A stretch of 64,000 nucleotides of DNA, taken from contig JAJAGP010002213.1 of NCBI GenBank assembly GCA_025084515.1, forward strand, positions 62,001 to 126,000. The letters run 5' to 3'. This document shows, one piece after another, positions 23,230 to 33,010 of the stretch. This DNA is from Ancistrus triradiatus (taxonomy: Eukaryota; Chordata; Actinopteri; Siluriformes; Loricariidae). Each line of letters begins with the position of its first letter. Position 1 is the first letter of the stretch. Under the pieces are notes generated by a model. That model saw only the letters and a program-made list of their open reading frames with translations, did no database searches and was not told the DNA's origin. The translations under genes were made by a program, and so were the position numbers.

Positions 23230-23665
23230 CTAAATGCAGTACTTTCAAAACATTTTCTTTGCCAGCATAACAGCAGTAATTCTGCTCCTACAATTCTTAA
23301 TGTCATTGGAGAATGCAAAAGTAGGATTCTGAGCCACACATCAATAAAGGATCTCTTTATATACCCAGGATCCTAGATCCTCTGTCTCACCTATTCAGTT
23401 TAACCCACAGCATTTATTGGAAATCAGTGACTCCGGTAGTCATATCATGAGCTTTGTTCTGTGGTCACTGAATCATCTTTGTGTGGATTTGGATATATGC
23501 TCTGATCATTGTTCTGCTGGAAGTTTCAATCATGACTTTTTTGGCAGAGGCAGACGTTTTTATGATTGCATGTATCCAAACAAGGCGTCTGAAGACTTTT
23601 GAAGTAAAACAGCCCCACAATCAACCACCATACTTGTTTCTAATGAAACAAAGTTTTGTATAAAA
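23230..23665 (-). pseudogene. Old Tc1/mariner-type transposase relic (family J)
   Basis: The layout fits a decayed minus-strand transposase. Near 23500 the minus strand reads NFQQNNDQS, resembling the second-Asp motif FQQDNDPKH with substitutions. The surrounding phrases, such as TTGATCATTGTTCTGCTGG-like and TTAATGTCATTGGAGAATGC, occur in an old fish Tc1-type repeat. Ends are not identifiable. Confidence is moderate at best. Confidence 0.4.
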
Positions 23666-24194
23666 AAAAAAATTGTAAGAATAAATGTCGCATTTAGTTA
23701 CCTTTGATATGAGGTTCCATGTTGTACTTGAAATTTAATAATTACTAATCATCAGTCTTAGCCTCCTTCTGCTTTTCCTGGACACAGTGTAATTGGTATT
23801 ATTTTTTGTTTTAATTGTCATCATAGACTTTTTGTCCCTTAGATCACATGCTAGAGTTAAGAAGACACAAGAACCATCAGTAAATCCTCAATCTGAAAGG
23901 CTCTAATATCATAGCCCCTTGGTACATTTATAGAATTGACAAATCTTTAATGGTGGCCACTATCAATCGATCTCTGGATCACAGCCTGTAGGAATGAGAA
24001 CTGGGATGCTCTCTTTGTGTCAATTTGATTTGCAACAAAACATTTGAACTTGCTGCAGGGAGTCAGCAGCTCAGTGTTACTTAGTATGCTAAACTGGCGC
24101 GATCCGAATGAGTATATGACTAGCGTCAAAATAACCTTGTGTATAGATATAACCTCTGTCATTAAAATGGGCTCTGATGCTAATAGCAATGTTA

Positions 24195-24996
24195 AAATAA
24201 ACCAAGATCATCAAGAAACATTGAAACGAGCTTTAATGTTCTTTTTGTTCAGCAGTGGTTTTTGTCTTGGAACGCTGCCATGCAAGTCATTTTTGCTCAG
24301 TCTCTTTCTTATGGTGGAGGTATGGACACTGATCTTAACTGAGGCAAGTGAGGCCTGCAGTTCTTTGGATGTTGTTGTGGGGTCTTTGTGACCTATTGGA
24401 TGAGTCATCGCTGCACTCTTGGGGTAATTTTGGTCGGCCGGCCACTCCTGGGAAGGTTCACCACTGTTCCATGTCTTTGCAATTTGTGGATAATGGCTCT
24501 CACTGAGGTTCGCTGGAGTCCCAAAGCTTTAGAAATGGCTTTATAATCCTTTCCAGACTGATAGATCTCAGTTACTTTCTTTCTCGATTGTTCCTGAATT
24601 TCTTTGGATCTCGGCATGATGTGTAGCTTTTAAGGATCTTTTGGTGTACTTCATTTTGTCAGGCAGGTCCTATTTAACTGGTGTCCTGATTGAGAACAGG
24701 TGTGGCAATAATCAGGCCTGGGTGTGGCAAGAGACAGTGAACTCAGACAGTGTTTATGTTTAAATATACAGTTACATACATACATGTTTTAACAAGGGGG
24801 GGATCACTTTTTCACACAGGGCCATGTAGGTTTGGATTTTTTTCCTCTATCAATAATAAAAAACTGCATTTTGTGTTTACTTGTGTTGGCTTTGACTAAT
24901 ATTTAAATTAGTTTGATGTTTTGAAACACTTAAGTGTCACAAACATGCAAAAAAATAGGAAATCAGGAAGGTGGCAAATACTTTTTCACACCACCG
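24195..24996 (-). mobile_element. Tc1-like transposon, family C, half element
   Basis: The right end finishes CTTTTTCACACCACCG followed by TA (24997-24998), the terminal repeat of a well-known vertebrate Tc1-like family. A second, inner copy of the repeat (GGGGGATCACTTTTTCACACAGGGCC) at about 24797 is the direct repeat within the long inverted repeat. Coding sequence runs leftward and the element breaks at about 24195, so the catalytic half and other terminus are missing. Confidence 0.85.
24205..24617 (-). pseudogene. Tc1-like transposase N-terminal half, family C
   Basis: The start at 24617 gives MPRSKEIQEQSRKKVTEIYQ and a first helix-turn-helix (KDYKAISKALGLQRTSVRAI), a GTVVNLPRSGRPTKITPRVQ hinge with the GRPR-like box, then a one-base shift. 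The next frame holds the second helix-turn-helix (KDPTTTSKELQASLASVKI, STIRKRLSKNDLHG) and RQKPLLNKKNIKARF. The sequence stops before the first catalytic Asp. What remains corresponds to the DNA-binding half only, in two frames. Confidence 0.85.
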
Positions 24997-25089
24997 TACA
25001 TCTATAGACTGGCATGCAGTGGGAAGGAAGATTGTCTTGACTTGTTGGAGCTGTATTTACATGTAGTCATATTTAGCTATGTAATTACA

Positions 25090-25256
25090 ATTAGTCATTT
25101 ACTGTAGCATATGTTCTTGTCCAGAGAGAGACTCACAACTGATACAGACTTACAATGTACAATCAAAGCAATTTTTTAAGTGGTAGCCTGGCAGTACTGG
25201 GACTTGAACCCAGGACCTTCTGGTCAACAATCCAGTACCTCAACCATTGTGCCACC
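25090..25256 (-). mobile_element. SINE, minus strand, first of a tandem pair
   Basis: Decayed copy of the SINE at 7461-7654. On the minus strand CCTGGGTTCAAGTCCCAGTA preserves the B box, and TTGTCCAGAGAGAGACTCAC-like sequence preserves the tail-proximal region on the plus strand. It directly abuts the next copy in the same orientation. Confidence 0.6.
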
Positions 25257-25442
25257 ATTTACATTTATATAGTTTAGCAGACACCGTTAGAGCAACTTTA
25301 CTTGTACAATTGATACAGTTTTATAAACCGAGCAATTGTTGGTTAATAGCCTTGTTCAATGGCCCAACTATGGCAGCCAGGCAGAGTTGGAATTTGATCA
25401 TTGGACCTTCTCGTCCAGTACCTTAACCTCTAGGTCACCACA
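25257..25442 (-). mobile_element. SINE, minus strand, second of a tandem pair
   Basis: It resembles the SINE at 7461-7654: plus-strand ATTTACATTTATATAGTTTA at the tail, TTGATACAGTTTTATAA, TTGTTGGTTAATAGCCTTGT and CCAGTACCTTAACCTCTAGG at the head. The B box is mutated (ATTTGATCATTGG). It follows the previous copy head-to-tail without a spacer. Confidence 0.6.
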
Positions 25443-26146
25443 GATCCACTACTGTTCCATATGAAAATCCCAAATGGGGGATAGTCTGTACTCATCTTAA
25501 AAGCTTTAATTTCTTTAGTTGATGGGTTATTGGAAAGCTCACTCTTAACATTCAAGACAGTTTTATTCATAAACTTGATGCTAGTATTGTGCTATTGCAT
25601 AGGTTAAATTTTCAAGAGTTGTTTCTGCTGCTTGTTCAGTAACCTCTGATGCTGCCCTATTGACACCAGTGTTGACGCCAGCAGCAACACTGACACAGCT
25701 AAAAGTATTTATGAAAGCAGAATTAAAAACAGAAAGCAGAACTTTGGTTATCCACTTTTGTTTTTTCTTCATTACTGTCCAGGCAGGGGAAAATGGCATC
25801 AGGAGCAGGAGGATCTGACCATCTTCATGGAGATGCAGGTGGCAGATGTGGAGCAGAGGGAGCTGAATCGGGAACAGAGTAAGCAGTATTTGCAGATGGT
25901 CCTTCATGATGTGATATGCGAAACTGTTAGCAGCCTTGAGGAGGGAGGACACTGCAGGCACTGCAGCCTTCAGTCAAACACTCCTTAGGTTAATGAGTCA
26001 GCATGACACAACAAGACTAGATACTTTCCCCCAGACTACACCCATTGTTCCTTATTTATGTATTATGCAAAAATAAAAAGTTATATGTAGTATTAAATAC
26101 AAATGAGTGCAAAGAGTAAGACATCTGAAAGACAAATCCACAGATT
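25443..26146. other. Stretch with one unassigned open frame
   Basis: A plus-strand frame at 25758-25988 would encode a charged, Glu/Gln-rich peptide (EDLTIFMEMQVADVEQREL) with a helical look. It resembles the C-terminal coiled part of Myb/SANT-type proteins found in Harbinger elements, but no DNA-binding domain or element end is visible. I regard it as a possible TE relic without assigned function. Confidence 0.25.
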
Positions 26147-26674
26147 CAGTGGGCCAAAAAAGTATTTAGTCAGCCACTGATTGTGCAAGTTCTCCTACTT
26201 AGAAAGATGGGAGACCTCTGTAATTTTCATCATAGGTAACCTTCAACTATGAGAAACAAAATGAGAAAAAAAATCCAGAAAATCACATTGTAGGATTTTT
26301 TAAAGAATTGAATTGTGAATTATGGTGGAAAATAAGTATTTGGTCAATAACAAAAGTTAAACTCAATAACCTTTGTTTGTAATGGCAGAGCTCAAACATT
26401 TCCTGTAAGTCTTCACCAGGTTGGCACACACTGTAGCTGGTATTTTGGCCCATTCCTCCATGCAGATCTCCTCTAGAGCAGTGATGTTTTGGGGCTCTTG
26501 CTGGGCAACACGGACTTTCAACTCCCTCCACAAATTTTCTATGGGATTGAGGTCTGGAGACTGGCTAGGCCACTCCAGGACCTTGAAATGCTTTTTACGG
26601 AGCCACTCCTTTGTTGCCCGAGCGGTGTGTTTGGGATCATTGTCATGCTGGAAGACCCAGCCACGTTCCATCTT
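26147..26674 (-). mobile_element. Tc1-like transposon A2 (family A), one end only
   Basis: The left terminal repeat is preserved (CAGTGGGCCAAAAAAGTATT onward) although the flanking base pair is TT, not TA. The match to family A ends abruptly near 26674, inside the transposase, and is followed by unrelated sequence and then a truncated LINE. The other terminus is absent. Confidence 0.85.
26363..26674 (-). pseudogene. Tc1-like transposase C-terminal part of A2
   Basis: The open frame contains MERGWVFQHDNDPKHTARAT with the second catalytic Asp, KKHFKVLEWPSQSPDLNPIE with the final Glu and the C-terminal helices through EEWAKIPATVCANLVKTYRK and AITNKGY. This part has no stop, so it is the best preserved C-terminus of family A in the window. 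The helix-turn-helix region and first Asp are missing because the element is broken upstream. Confidence 0.85.
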
Positions 26675-26689
26675 CACAGCAAACACAAA

Positions 26690-28376
26690 AACAGGCAGAG
26701 CAAAAAAACAAGCACATGAATGGTCATTGTCTTGAGGTGTTGAAATAAAAGTCTCTCAAAGCACTTCGTTACTACAGATGTTAAGGCAACTGGTCTGTAG
26801 TCATTCAAGCTGGAAATCTTCTATTTCTTGGGAACCGGTATAATGATAGAGGACAGAGTCAAAGACTGGTTGAAGAGATCAGTAAAGATGGAAGAGAGCT
26901 GTGCAGAACAGTGCCTGAGTGTTGCAGCTGAGACACCATCATGGCCTGAGGCTTTCCTGATTTTCTATTTCCTTAGGATAATGCTGATCTGCTGCTCAGT
27001 AATGATGATGGAAGGTGGTGGGGAGGGCGTTGAAGGTGTTGTGGAAGTGAGAGCAGTCGTGGATGAGGTGAGAAGAGGCTGCACAAGGTGAGTCGTAGAC
27101 AGGCATTGGCTACACTGGGGAGACTGGGAAGATGTCCATTGTCTTTCAAATCTTGATCAAGTTATTGAGCTGGTTAGGCAGCAGGGGGTCAGATGGTACA
27201 ATTGATGCTTTAGGCTTGTAGTTGGTAATGTTTTGGAGTCCTTATACACAGAAGAACAGTCACCTGAGGAGAACTGCTGCTCCAGTTTTTTCCTATAATT
27301 GTATTTTGGCAGTTTTTTATTTCTTTTGTTCAGTGCATACTTTGCCTGCTTGTATGCATCATGGTCCCTACTCCTATAAGCCTCCTCCTTGGCTGTGCGC
27401 AGCTTTCTGAGGTTACGGGAGAACCAGGGTTTTGTTGCTGTGCACAAAGATAGATTTTGAAGGGATGCATGTCTCCTCACAGAAGCTTATGTATGAGGTA
27501 ACTGCATCTGCATAATCATCCAAGGTTTGATTTGCTGATCTGAAGGTGTCCTAGTTGGTAGAATCCAGACATTCTCTCAAGTCCTCTACAGCATCAGGAG
27601 ACCACACTCATTGATTTCACCTCAGATTTTGTGTTTTTAAGCTTTTGCTGATATGAGGGAATGAGGTGCATGAGGGAGTGATTGGAGTTGCCAAGTGGGA
27701 CAAGGGTAGTAGCCTGGTATGCATCCTTGATGGTGCAGTAGCAGTGATCGAGTATGTTATCTTCTCTGGTGGGACAAATGATCAACTGTTTGTATTTCGG
27801 TAGTTCAGCGCTCAGGCTGGTGTGGTTGAAATCTCCCATGATGATGATACGAGAGGCTGGGTGTCCCTGTTCAACGTCTATAATTTGGTCAGCCGGCTGC
27901 TGTTAGCTTAGCTGGCTAGTGCTGATGGGGGAACATAGACCCCGACCATAATTATAGAGTTAAATTTGTGGGGTGAGTAGAATGGCTTATATCTTATTAT
28001 AAGAGTTTCCAGTACAGATGAGCATGTTCTGGCCATGACAGTTACATCCCTGCACCACCTGTGTTGATGAAAAAGCATACTCCTCCACCTTTAGTTTTTT
28101 GCTTCCACGAGGACTGCAGTTGTTCTCCCAGTGAGTTTCTCCGGAATACTTCCTCAGGTATGCATGTGAAGTCCGGGAAGCTGAGTGGTGATGTGCTCCT
28201 GATGTATAGCAGCTCATTCTGTTCAAAAGTCATTCTAACAGTTGCACCATACGAAAGTGTGATAAGCAAAACGAACAAACACATAAGACACCAAAACACC
28301 ATGGCTGACTCTACATTAATACACAAACATAGTGTACATGCATATAAAAAGGGCAAACAGGCCAGCACAAATATCT
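26690..28376 (-). mobile_element. Second LINE: endonuclease and start of RT, 3' half missing
   Basis: Minus-strand reading from high to low coordinates gives an APE-type endonuclease region (28376-27594): KGGGVCFFINT, then MGDFNHTSLSAELPKYKQLI, CPTREDNILDHCYCTIKDAY and NSNHSLMHLIP with the catalytic Asn/Asp and His motifs. A linker follows (27480-27157) with KPWFSRNLRKLRTAKEEAYR and NYRKKLEQQF. The RT start (26950-26740) reads HDGVSAATLRHCSAQLSSIF and LNDYRPVALTSVVTKCFERL. The YADD active site, rest of RT and 3' UTR are absent. It has several frameshifts. It differs from the LINE at 14803 and resembles CR1/L2/Rex-type fish LINEs. Confidence 0.8.
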
Positions 28377-28439
28377 GAGGAAAAAAAAATCTTGATTCAG
28401 CAATAAAAGGGTTGATGATGAATGTGATTTGTTTTACAT

Positions 28440-28985
28440 GTGATACGAATGTGATACAATTTTTGCATGTCTCCCTTCTGAGACCTCAACTGTTTCTCCA
28501 CTTGGCATCAACAAGGAGGGAAAAGATGTGAGCTGCCACGTGCAGACCTTCAGGTGATTCAGATGATACAGCAAGTCAGAACCCCCAAGTCAAATATCCT
28601 CTCTGGGTCATAGCTCAGAATCATCCTTATGTTTCTCCTCTAGAAATAGCTTCACTGGTTTCAAAAGTTCAGAAAACAGAAAGGCTTATTACCTACTGAA
28701 AGTCATCACATGGTGAAAAGGAAAAGCAGATCATTGGGAAGTTCATCATCAAGTTTTTTAAAACTGTTTGTGTTTGAGTGTGGATAAAATTTCTATCACT
28801 GGTTTCATGACATTGTCCAAGTTTAGCTTATTAGACACTAGGTGCTCTTGATGGATCATGCAGTGAAAAATCTGGGAAACCGTCATTAGCTTTACACAAT
28901 CACACAATGCCATTTGCAGTTCAAAACATACCTGGTGCATCCTTTGTGGCTACTGATGCTAGCTTTGATAATTGCAAATTTACAT
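28440..28985 (-). pseudogene. hAT transposase remnant (ZBED/GTF2IRD2-like)
   Basis: The clearest part (28940-28758) reads FHCMIHQEHLVSNKLNLDNV and MKPVIEILSTLKHKQF, matching the HCIIHQE...L...MKHVMDVVVKTVNFI...LNHRQF block of hAT transposases. Downstream, across stops, fragments such as KLDDELPNDLLF and DPERIFDLGVLT fit the next conserved blocks (HTEVRWLSRG region, DPEWLCDLALL). All frames are interrupted. A hAT-like terminus at about 30765-30895 could belong to the same original element, later interrupted by the 29258-30352 repeat. Confidence 0.55.
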
Positions 28986-29257
28986 TCACAATAGTCAGTG
29001 AAGTGTCTCTTTCAAGTTGATACCACGGGTCTCATTTTTTAACTGCACAATGTGAAGCAGCTTTCTTAATTGTGGAGCTTTCTGACATAGACTGTAAAAA
29101 CATTCCCAACTGTGCCAAATATGTCTTTTCTTGACTATTGAATGACTCATGCAAAGCAATGCAGAAATATTGCCATTTCTCAAGAATATCTGATATTCTG
29201 TCTTCAGTGGTGTGCTGTGATGACTACTGGTCTGACACAAAATATGGCTTCACAGTG

Positions 29258-30352
29258 AGTGTGTTTACATGCACTTGATAATACGATAATGATCAGATTT
29301 CTGCAGTTGTCCGATTTCAAGTAGGCATGTATACAGCATACTCTGATGTAGAAATCAGTTTAAGAAATCCAATAAAGGGAGTTGGTTTTTATCACAGTAA
29401 TCGGAGTACTCTTAGCATGTACACCAGTTACCCGATTATAATCAGTGTTTTCAGACTGCGCATGTGCAAAAATGTTCCCCACGGTTGCCAGGCCCATGTA
29501 TTTGGTTCCACGTCATGGAATTAAAGGTAGTGAAATAGCTATCGAACACTTTGGGGGCACTCTAAAACCCAGTATATACACAAGAAAATTAATAAATTGA
29601 TTATTTAATATTAAAGTTCAAAGTTTATGTCACATCTATCTCTGAGATTATTGGCTGGTTGCAAAGTGGAAATCCGATTACTGTCTGAGTAAACCCGGAC
29701 CTTTCCCATTATCTGATTACTCAAGGGCATGTATACTTGATCGTATTACAGACAAAATCTGATTTTATGCAGTTATTAGATTATTCAAGTGGTCATGTAT
29801 ACAACATACTCATACACAACATAACCAAATTAAGAAATCCGATAAAGAGAGCTGGATTTTATCCCAGTAATCAGAGTACTAATAGCATGTATTCCAGTTA
29901 CCTGATTTCAATTGTATTTGGCACACTTTGTATTTGGCACACTTTGTATTTGCACAGAGTGGCTAGCAGAAAAAAAAACATGGTTGCCAGGTCCGATTAT
30001 TCTTAGATATCACACTTCTTTCGGGCTTATTTACATAGAGTAGGTGCGTGATTCTATCGTGGTATCTGGCAACTCTTGAATTAAACACAGCAACCTGCTC
30101 AACGGCTAGCAAACATTTTGTGTTGGAACTCTGAAAAGTGATATATTCTCAAGAAAGTGAAGAATTTGATTATTTCATATTAAAATTGCCCTTTATGTCA
30201 CACCTTTATGTGAGATTATTAGTTGGTTGTAAAGTAGAAATCCGATTGTTGTCTGGGTCATGTAAACCTGAAGGCTTCCCATTATCTGGTTACTGACCAA
30301 ATCTGATTTTCAGCATTTCCATTGGATGTTTAAGTGCATGCAAATGAACTCA
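29258..30352. mobile_element. Inverted-repeat element with internal tandem duplication
   Basis: The left end GTGTTTACATGCACTTGATA and the right end, read inward (TTTGCATGCACTTAAACA), form a loose inverted pair. Internally, two collinear direct copies begin with GATTTCTGCAGTTGTCCGAT (29296) and CTGATTTTATGCAGTTATTA (29757). They share AAGAAATCC(A/G)ATAAAG, the AATC(G/A)GAGTACT stretch, TGAGATTATT and GAAATCCGATT. No transposase is present. A partial third copy is at 56896-56966. The phrase TTTACATGCAC with TCCGATTA-type motifs marks a common non-autonomous fish repeat whose superfamily I cannot fix. Confidence 0.65.
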
Positions 30353-30764
30353 TTGTCATTTTTCAAGAGTGAGGATAGTAACATCTCCGAATTTTTTCTG
30401 ACTGCTATTTCATGACATTTACAGTGTGCTTGAGCAGTTCAGTCTCTGTGTCATGTTAACACAGTGAGGTGAAATAACTAATGAGGTGAGGTGAAACAGC
30501 TCTCCAAGTTTGAAGCTTTAAAATGCAACAGTGAATTGACATATCAAGCAGAAGAGTTTCCCATTCTGTTCCACAAAATTCCTTCAGGCAAGAATGTCCT
30601 GTGGTCATCCTCACATTTGCACTTAGCTGTACATTTTTCTGACTCTACTATGGTGATTCTGTCAGACTTGTGACTGGATGTCAGTATATACAAACAGAGA
30701 CACTCTATTGAACACAGCTTCCTTTAGCGCCACAAATCCATGGTGCATATAATTTAGCTGGAAT

Positions 30765-30895
30765 TGTATTTTGGCTCATTTGTGTCACACTGCACATTTA
30801 CAGTATCTTTTATGTTTGGGCTAGAACAGATAGAATATTGGCAGAACAGCTCTGAGCTGCAATAGGAGCAGCTAAAGGGCCACAGGTTCACCACC
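30765..30895 (-). mobile_element. hAT-like terminal region
   Basis: Read on the minus strand, GGTGAACCTGTGGCCCTTTA followed by GCTCAGAGCTGTTCTGCCAA resembles the outer ends of Charlie-type hAT elements. No partner end or 8-bp duplication was found, so the boundary is uncertain. It lies upstream, in reading direction, of the hAT transposase remnant at 28440-28985. Confidence 0.4.
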
Positions 30896-32559
30896 ACTTA
30901 CTTGTAGTGTTAATATGATATTGAATAGTGTTAAAAAAAAGAACACGTACAAGTGTACAACACTCCACATAATAGTGATATTCATAATTATCACTTTGGG
31001 GTATTTAACACTCCTGGTGTAATTTGTACTCATTCAGTAACTCTCATATGTGTCACCAATAAAACAAAAAAGTGTTTCCCCTAACATTTAGTGTTACTTA
31101 TTCAGCGTGAAAATGCTCCAATTAATTAATTGAAAACACTTCCAATTTCACTTTTTTCATTATACGTGAAGACATACATATAGGCTGCACAAAAACACAT
31201 ACTAAATCTGAGCATATCAGGCTCCAGCTTAAGAAGTTCCAACATTTTGGTTTAAAAGTAATTGCATTGACCAATTTATACACATTAATAGATTATTCTC
31301 AATGTTAGACTGTCAACCAAGCCTATGAACCAAAAACAAAAAGTTACCAAAGTTATATGACATCTGAAAATCAAATTTCTTATAATAGGTCAAGTCACTT
31401 ACATGAAGCATTTTAAGAGAAGAATTCATTTGGTAAAGCACTGACAAATTAAGGACTACATCATCACAAAATAACTAAGTCAGAAGTCAGAACATTACTT
31501 GTGCCCTCACATTTCACCCATTTTATATCGCGTCTTGAAGAATTGCATTCATCTCTGAATTGCAATGACCACATATGAACAATAGACCCAATATTATTTG
31601 CACACAGTGGATTGTCACGCTCACCGAAAGCTCGACTCCGAACACCCGCATTCAGCAACGTTCGTCATCACCCGAATACTGATTACCCACCTGTGCCTCA
31701 TTTTCTCCACGCACCATAAATAACCCTCAGTCACCTCTCCTCTCCGCTATGCCTCGTGGTTCGCTACCTGGTCCCTAGCTCCACACTTCTGTGTTACAGA
31801 GTAGAGGTCTGTGACTTTGCTGGGCACAGTGCTTGGGTCAGTGGGTACAAGGCAGACAACGTCATCAATCATTTGGTGAGGGAAGAGATTCTCCAGTCTT
31901 TTGGGGAACAGCCTCTGCTCAAAAGTGCAGATCCTCTGCATTTTCTGACTGTTCTTGCAAATACTTGTGCCACATCAACACCTTCCTAGAATGTCTTCTC
32001 TGCAGCTGGAAATATAGTTTCAAAGAAAGAGCTTGCCTCCAGAACATGTGGACTTTCTTACATTTACTTACATACAACATTCACGTGTACCAAAGGTTTG
32101 ATTTCAATACCCGAGTTGGACTTCAAACTGAACCGTCGTTTATTTTGATCATGATTCCGTTGTCACTTTAAAACTACAATTTGGCACTATATTTAGCAAA
32201 GTTTGTGTACATTAATCAATAGAAAAATAGTTGTCAGTGGCAGTCCTGTACACTGGCAAGGAATACAGGCGGTACTATTTTTGTACAATAATTGTAGTAT
32301 AATAAGTACAAAATTAGTTGTTTCAATTTGGTACTCTGTGTACACTTCAGTCCGCTGTAGCAAAATCAAGTTTAATATTCTTGAGTCTACTGTTTAACCA
32401 GGGGTGTTTTGTTTTGAACCGGAATTTGAGTTGATATGTTCATACATTTTGGCATCCAATACAATAGTTATTTGAAAATTTTCATTTAGAAAGGAAACAA
32501 ATATGTTCTTAATCCTGAATATGTCTTGTGAATGTTAAGTGTGTATTCCATTGCTAGTG
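30896..32559. other. Intergenic stretch; possible LTR-like patch, no gene recognised
   Basis: Phrases based on AGTGTTA and AACACTCC recur at 30907-31100 and resemble a dispersed fish repeat. At 31620-31765 a GC-richer patch (CACCTGTGCCTCATTTTC, then CCATAAATAACCCTCAG) resembles the promoter part of a fish LTR retrotransposon, but no LTR pair, primer site or coding region is present. An open frame at 31756-31989 has no recognised relatives. Confidence 0.35.
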
Positions 32560-33010
32560 TTCATATTAGTTAATTCAAGTCTACTTAAAGTAGTTAAAGG
32601 TATATTTCAAGTATAAAAAGAATACATAAATGGAAAGCTAGTAGTATACTAATAAGTGCAAGTCTAATATAGAAGTAGTAAACTATAAGTATGAAATTAA
32701 GTATTCTGGCAGTATAAAAACAATTAAGCTAGTAGTTTACTGAGAGTATACTTAATAGTATACGCTCACTTATAGTATACTATAGTACAAAACAAAACTA
32801 ATTGTGTACTTAAGGTTTACTAGTCACACCTAAAGTATACTTGAAAGTATACTTTTCAGATAGTAAAAGTGGGCCAATTTAGTCCCAAAAATGTATGGAA
32901 ATAGTACATGTAAATAGTATTGTATACTTCTAGTACATTGATATTAGTATACGTACTACATAAAGTATACTTGGGAAATGTACTTGTACTTTGCTTAAGT
33001 TTACTTAATA
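32560..33010. repeat. Palindrome-rich AGTATACTT repeat
   Basis: AGTATAC or GTATACT motifs, each centred on the palindrome GTATAC, occur many times on both strands (for example near 32645, 32745, 32757, 32775, 32833, 32846, 32948 and 32965), mixed with AAGTACA and TACTTAAG phrases. Coding potential is nil. The pattern suggests a non-autonomous DNA transposon built of nested inverted repeats, but no clear ends or target duplication were found. Confidence 0.6.

Noticed and set aside
31620..31765. Solo LTR of a retrovirus-like element
   Set aside because: No inverted TG...CA ends, target duplication or second copy in the window could be found; only the wording resembles fish LTR promoters.
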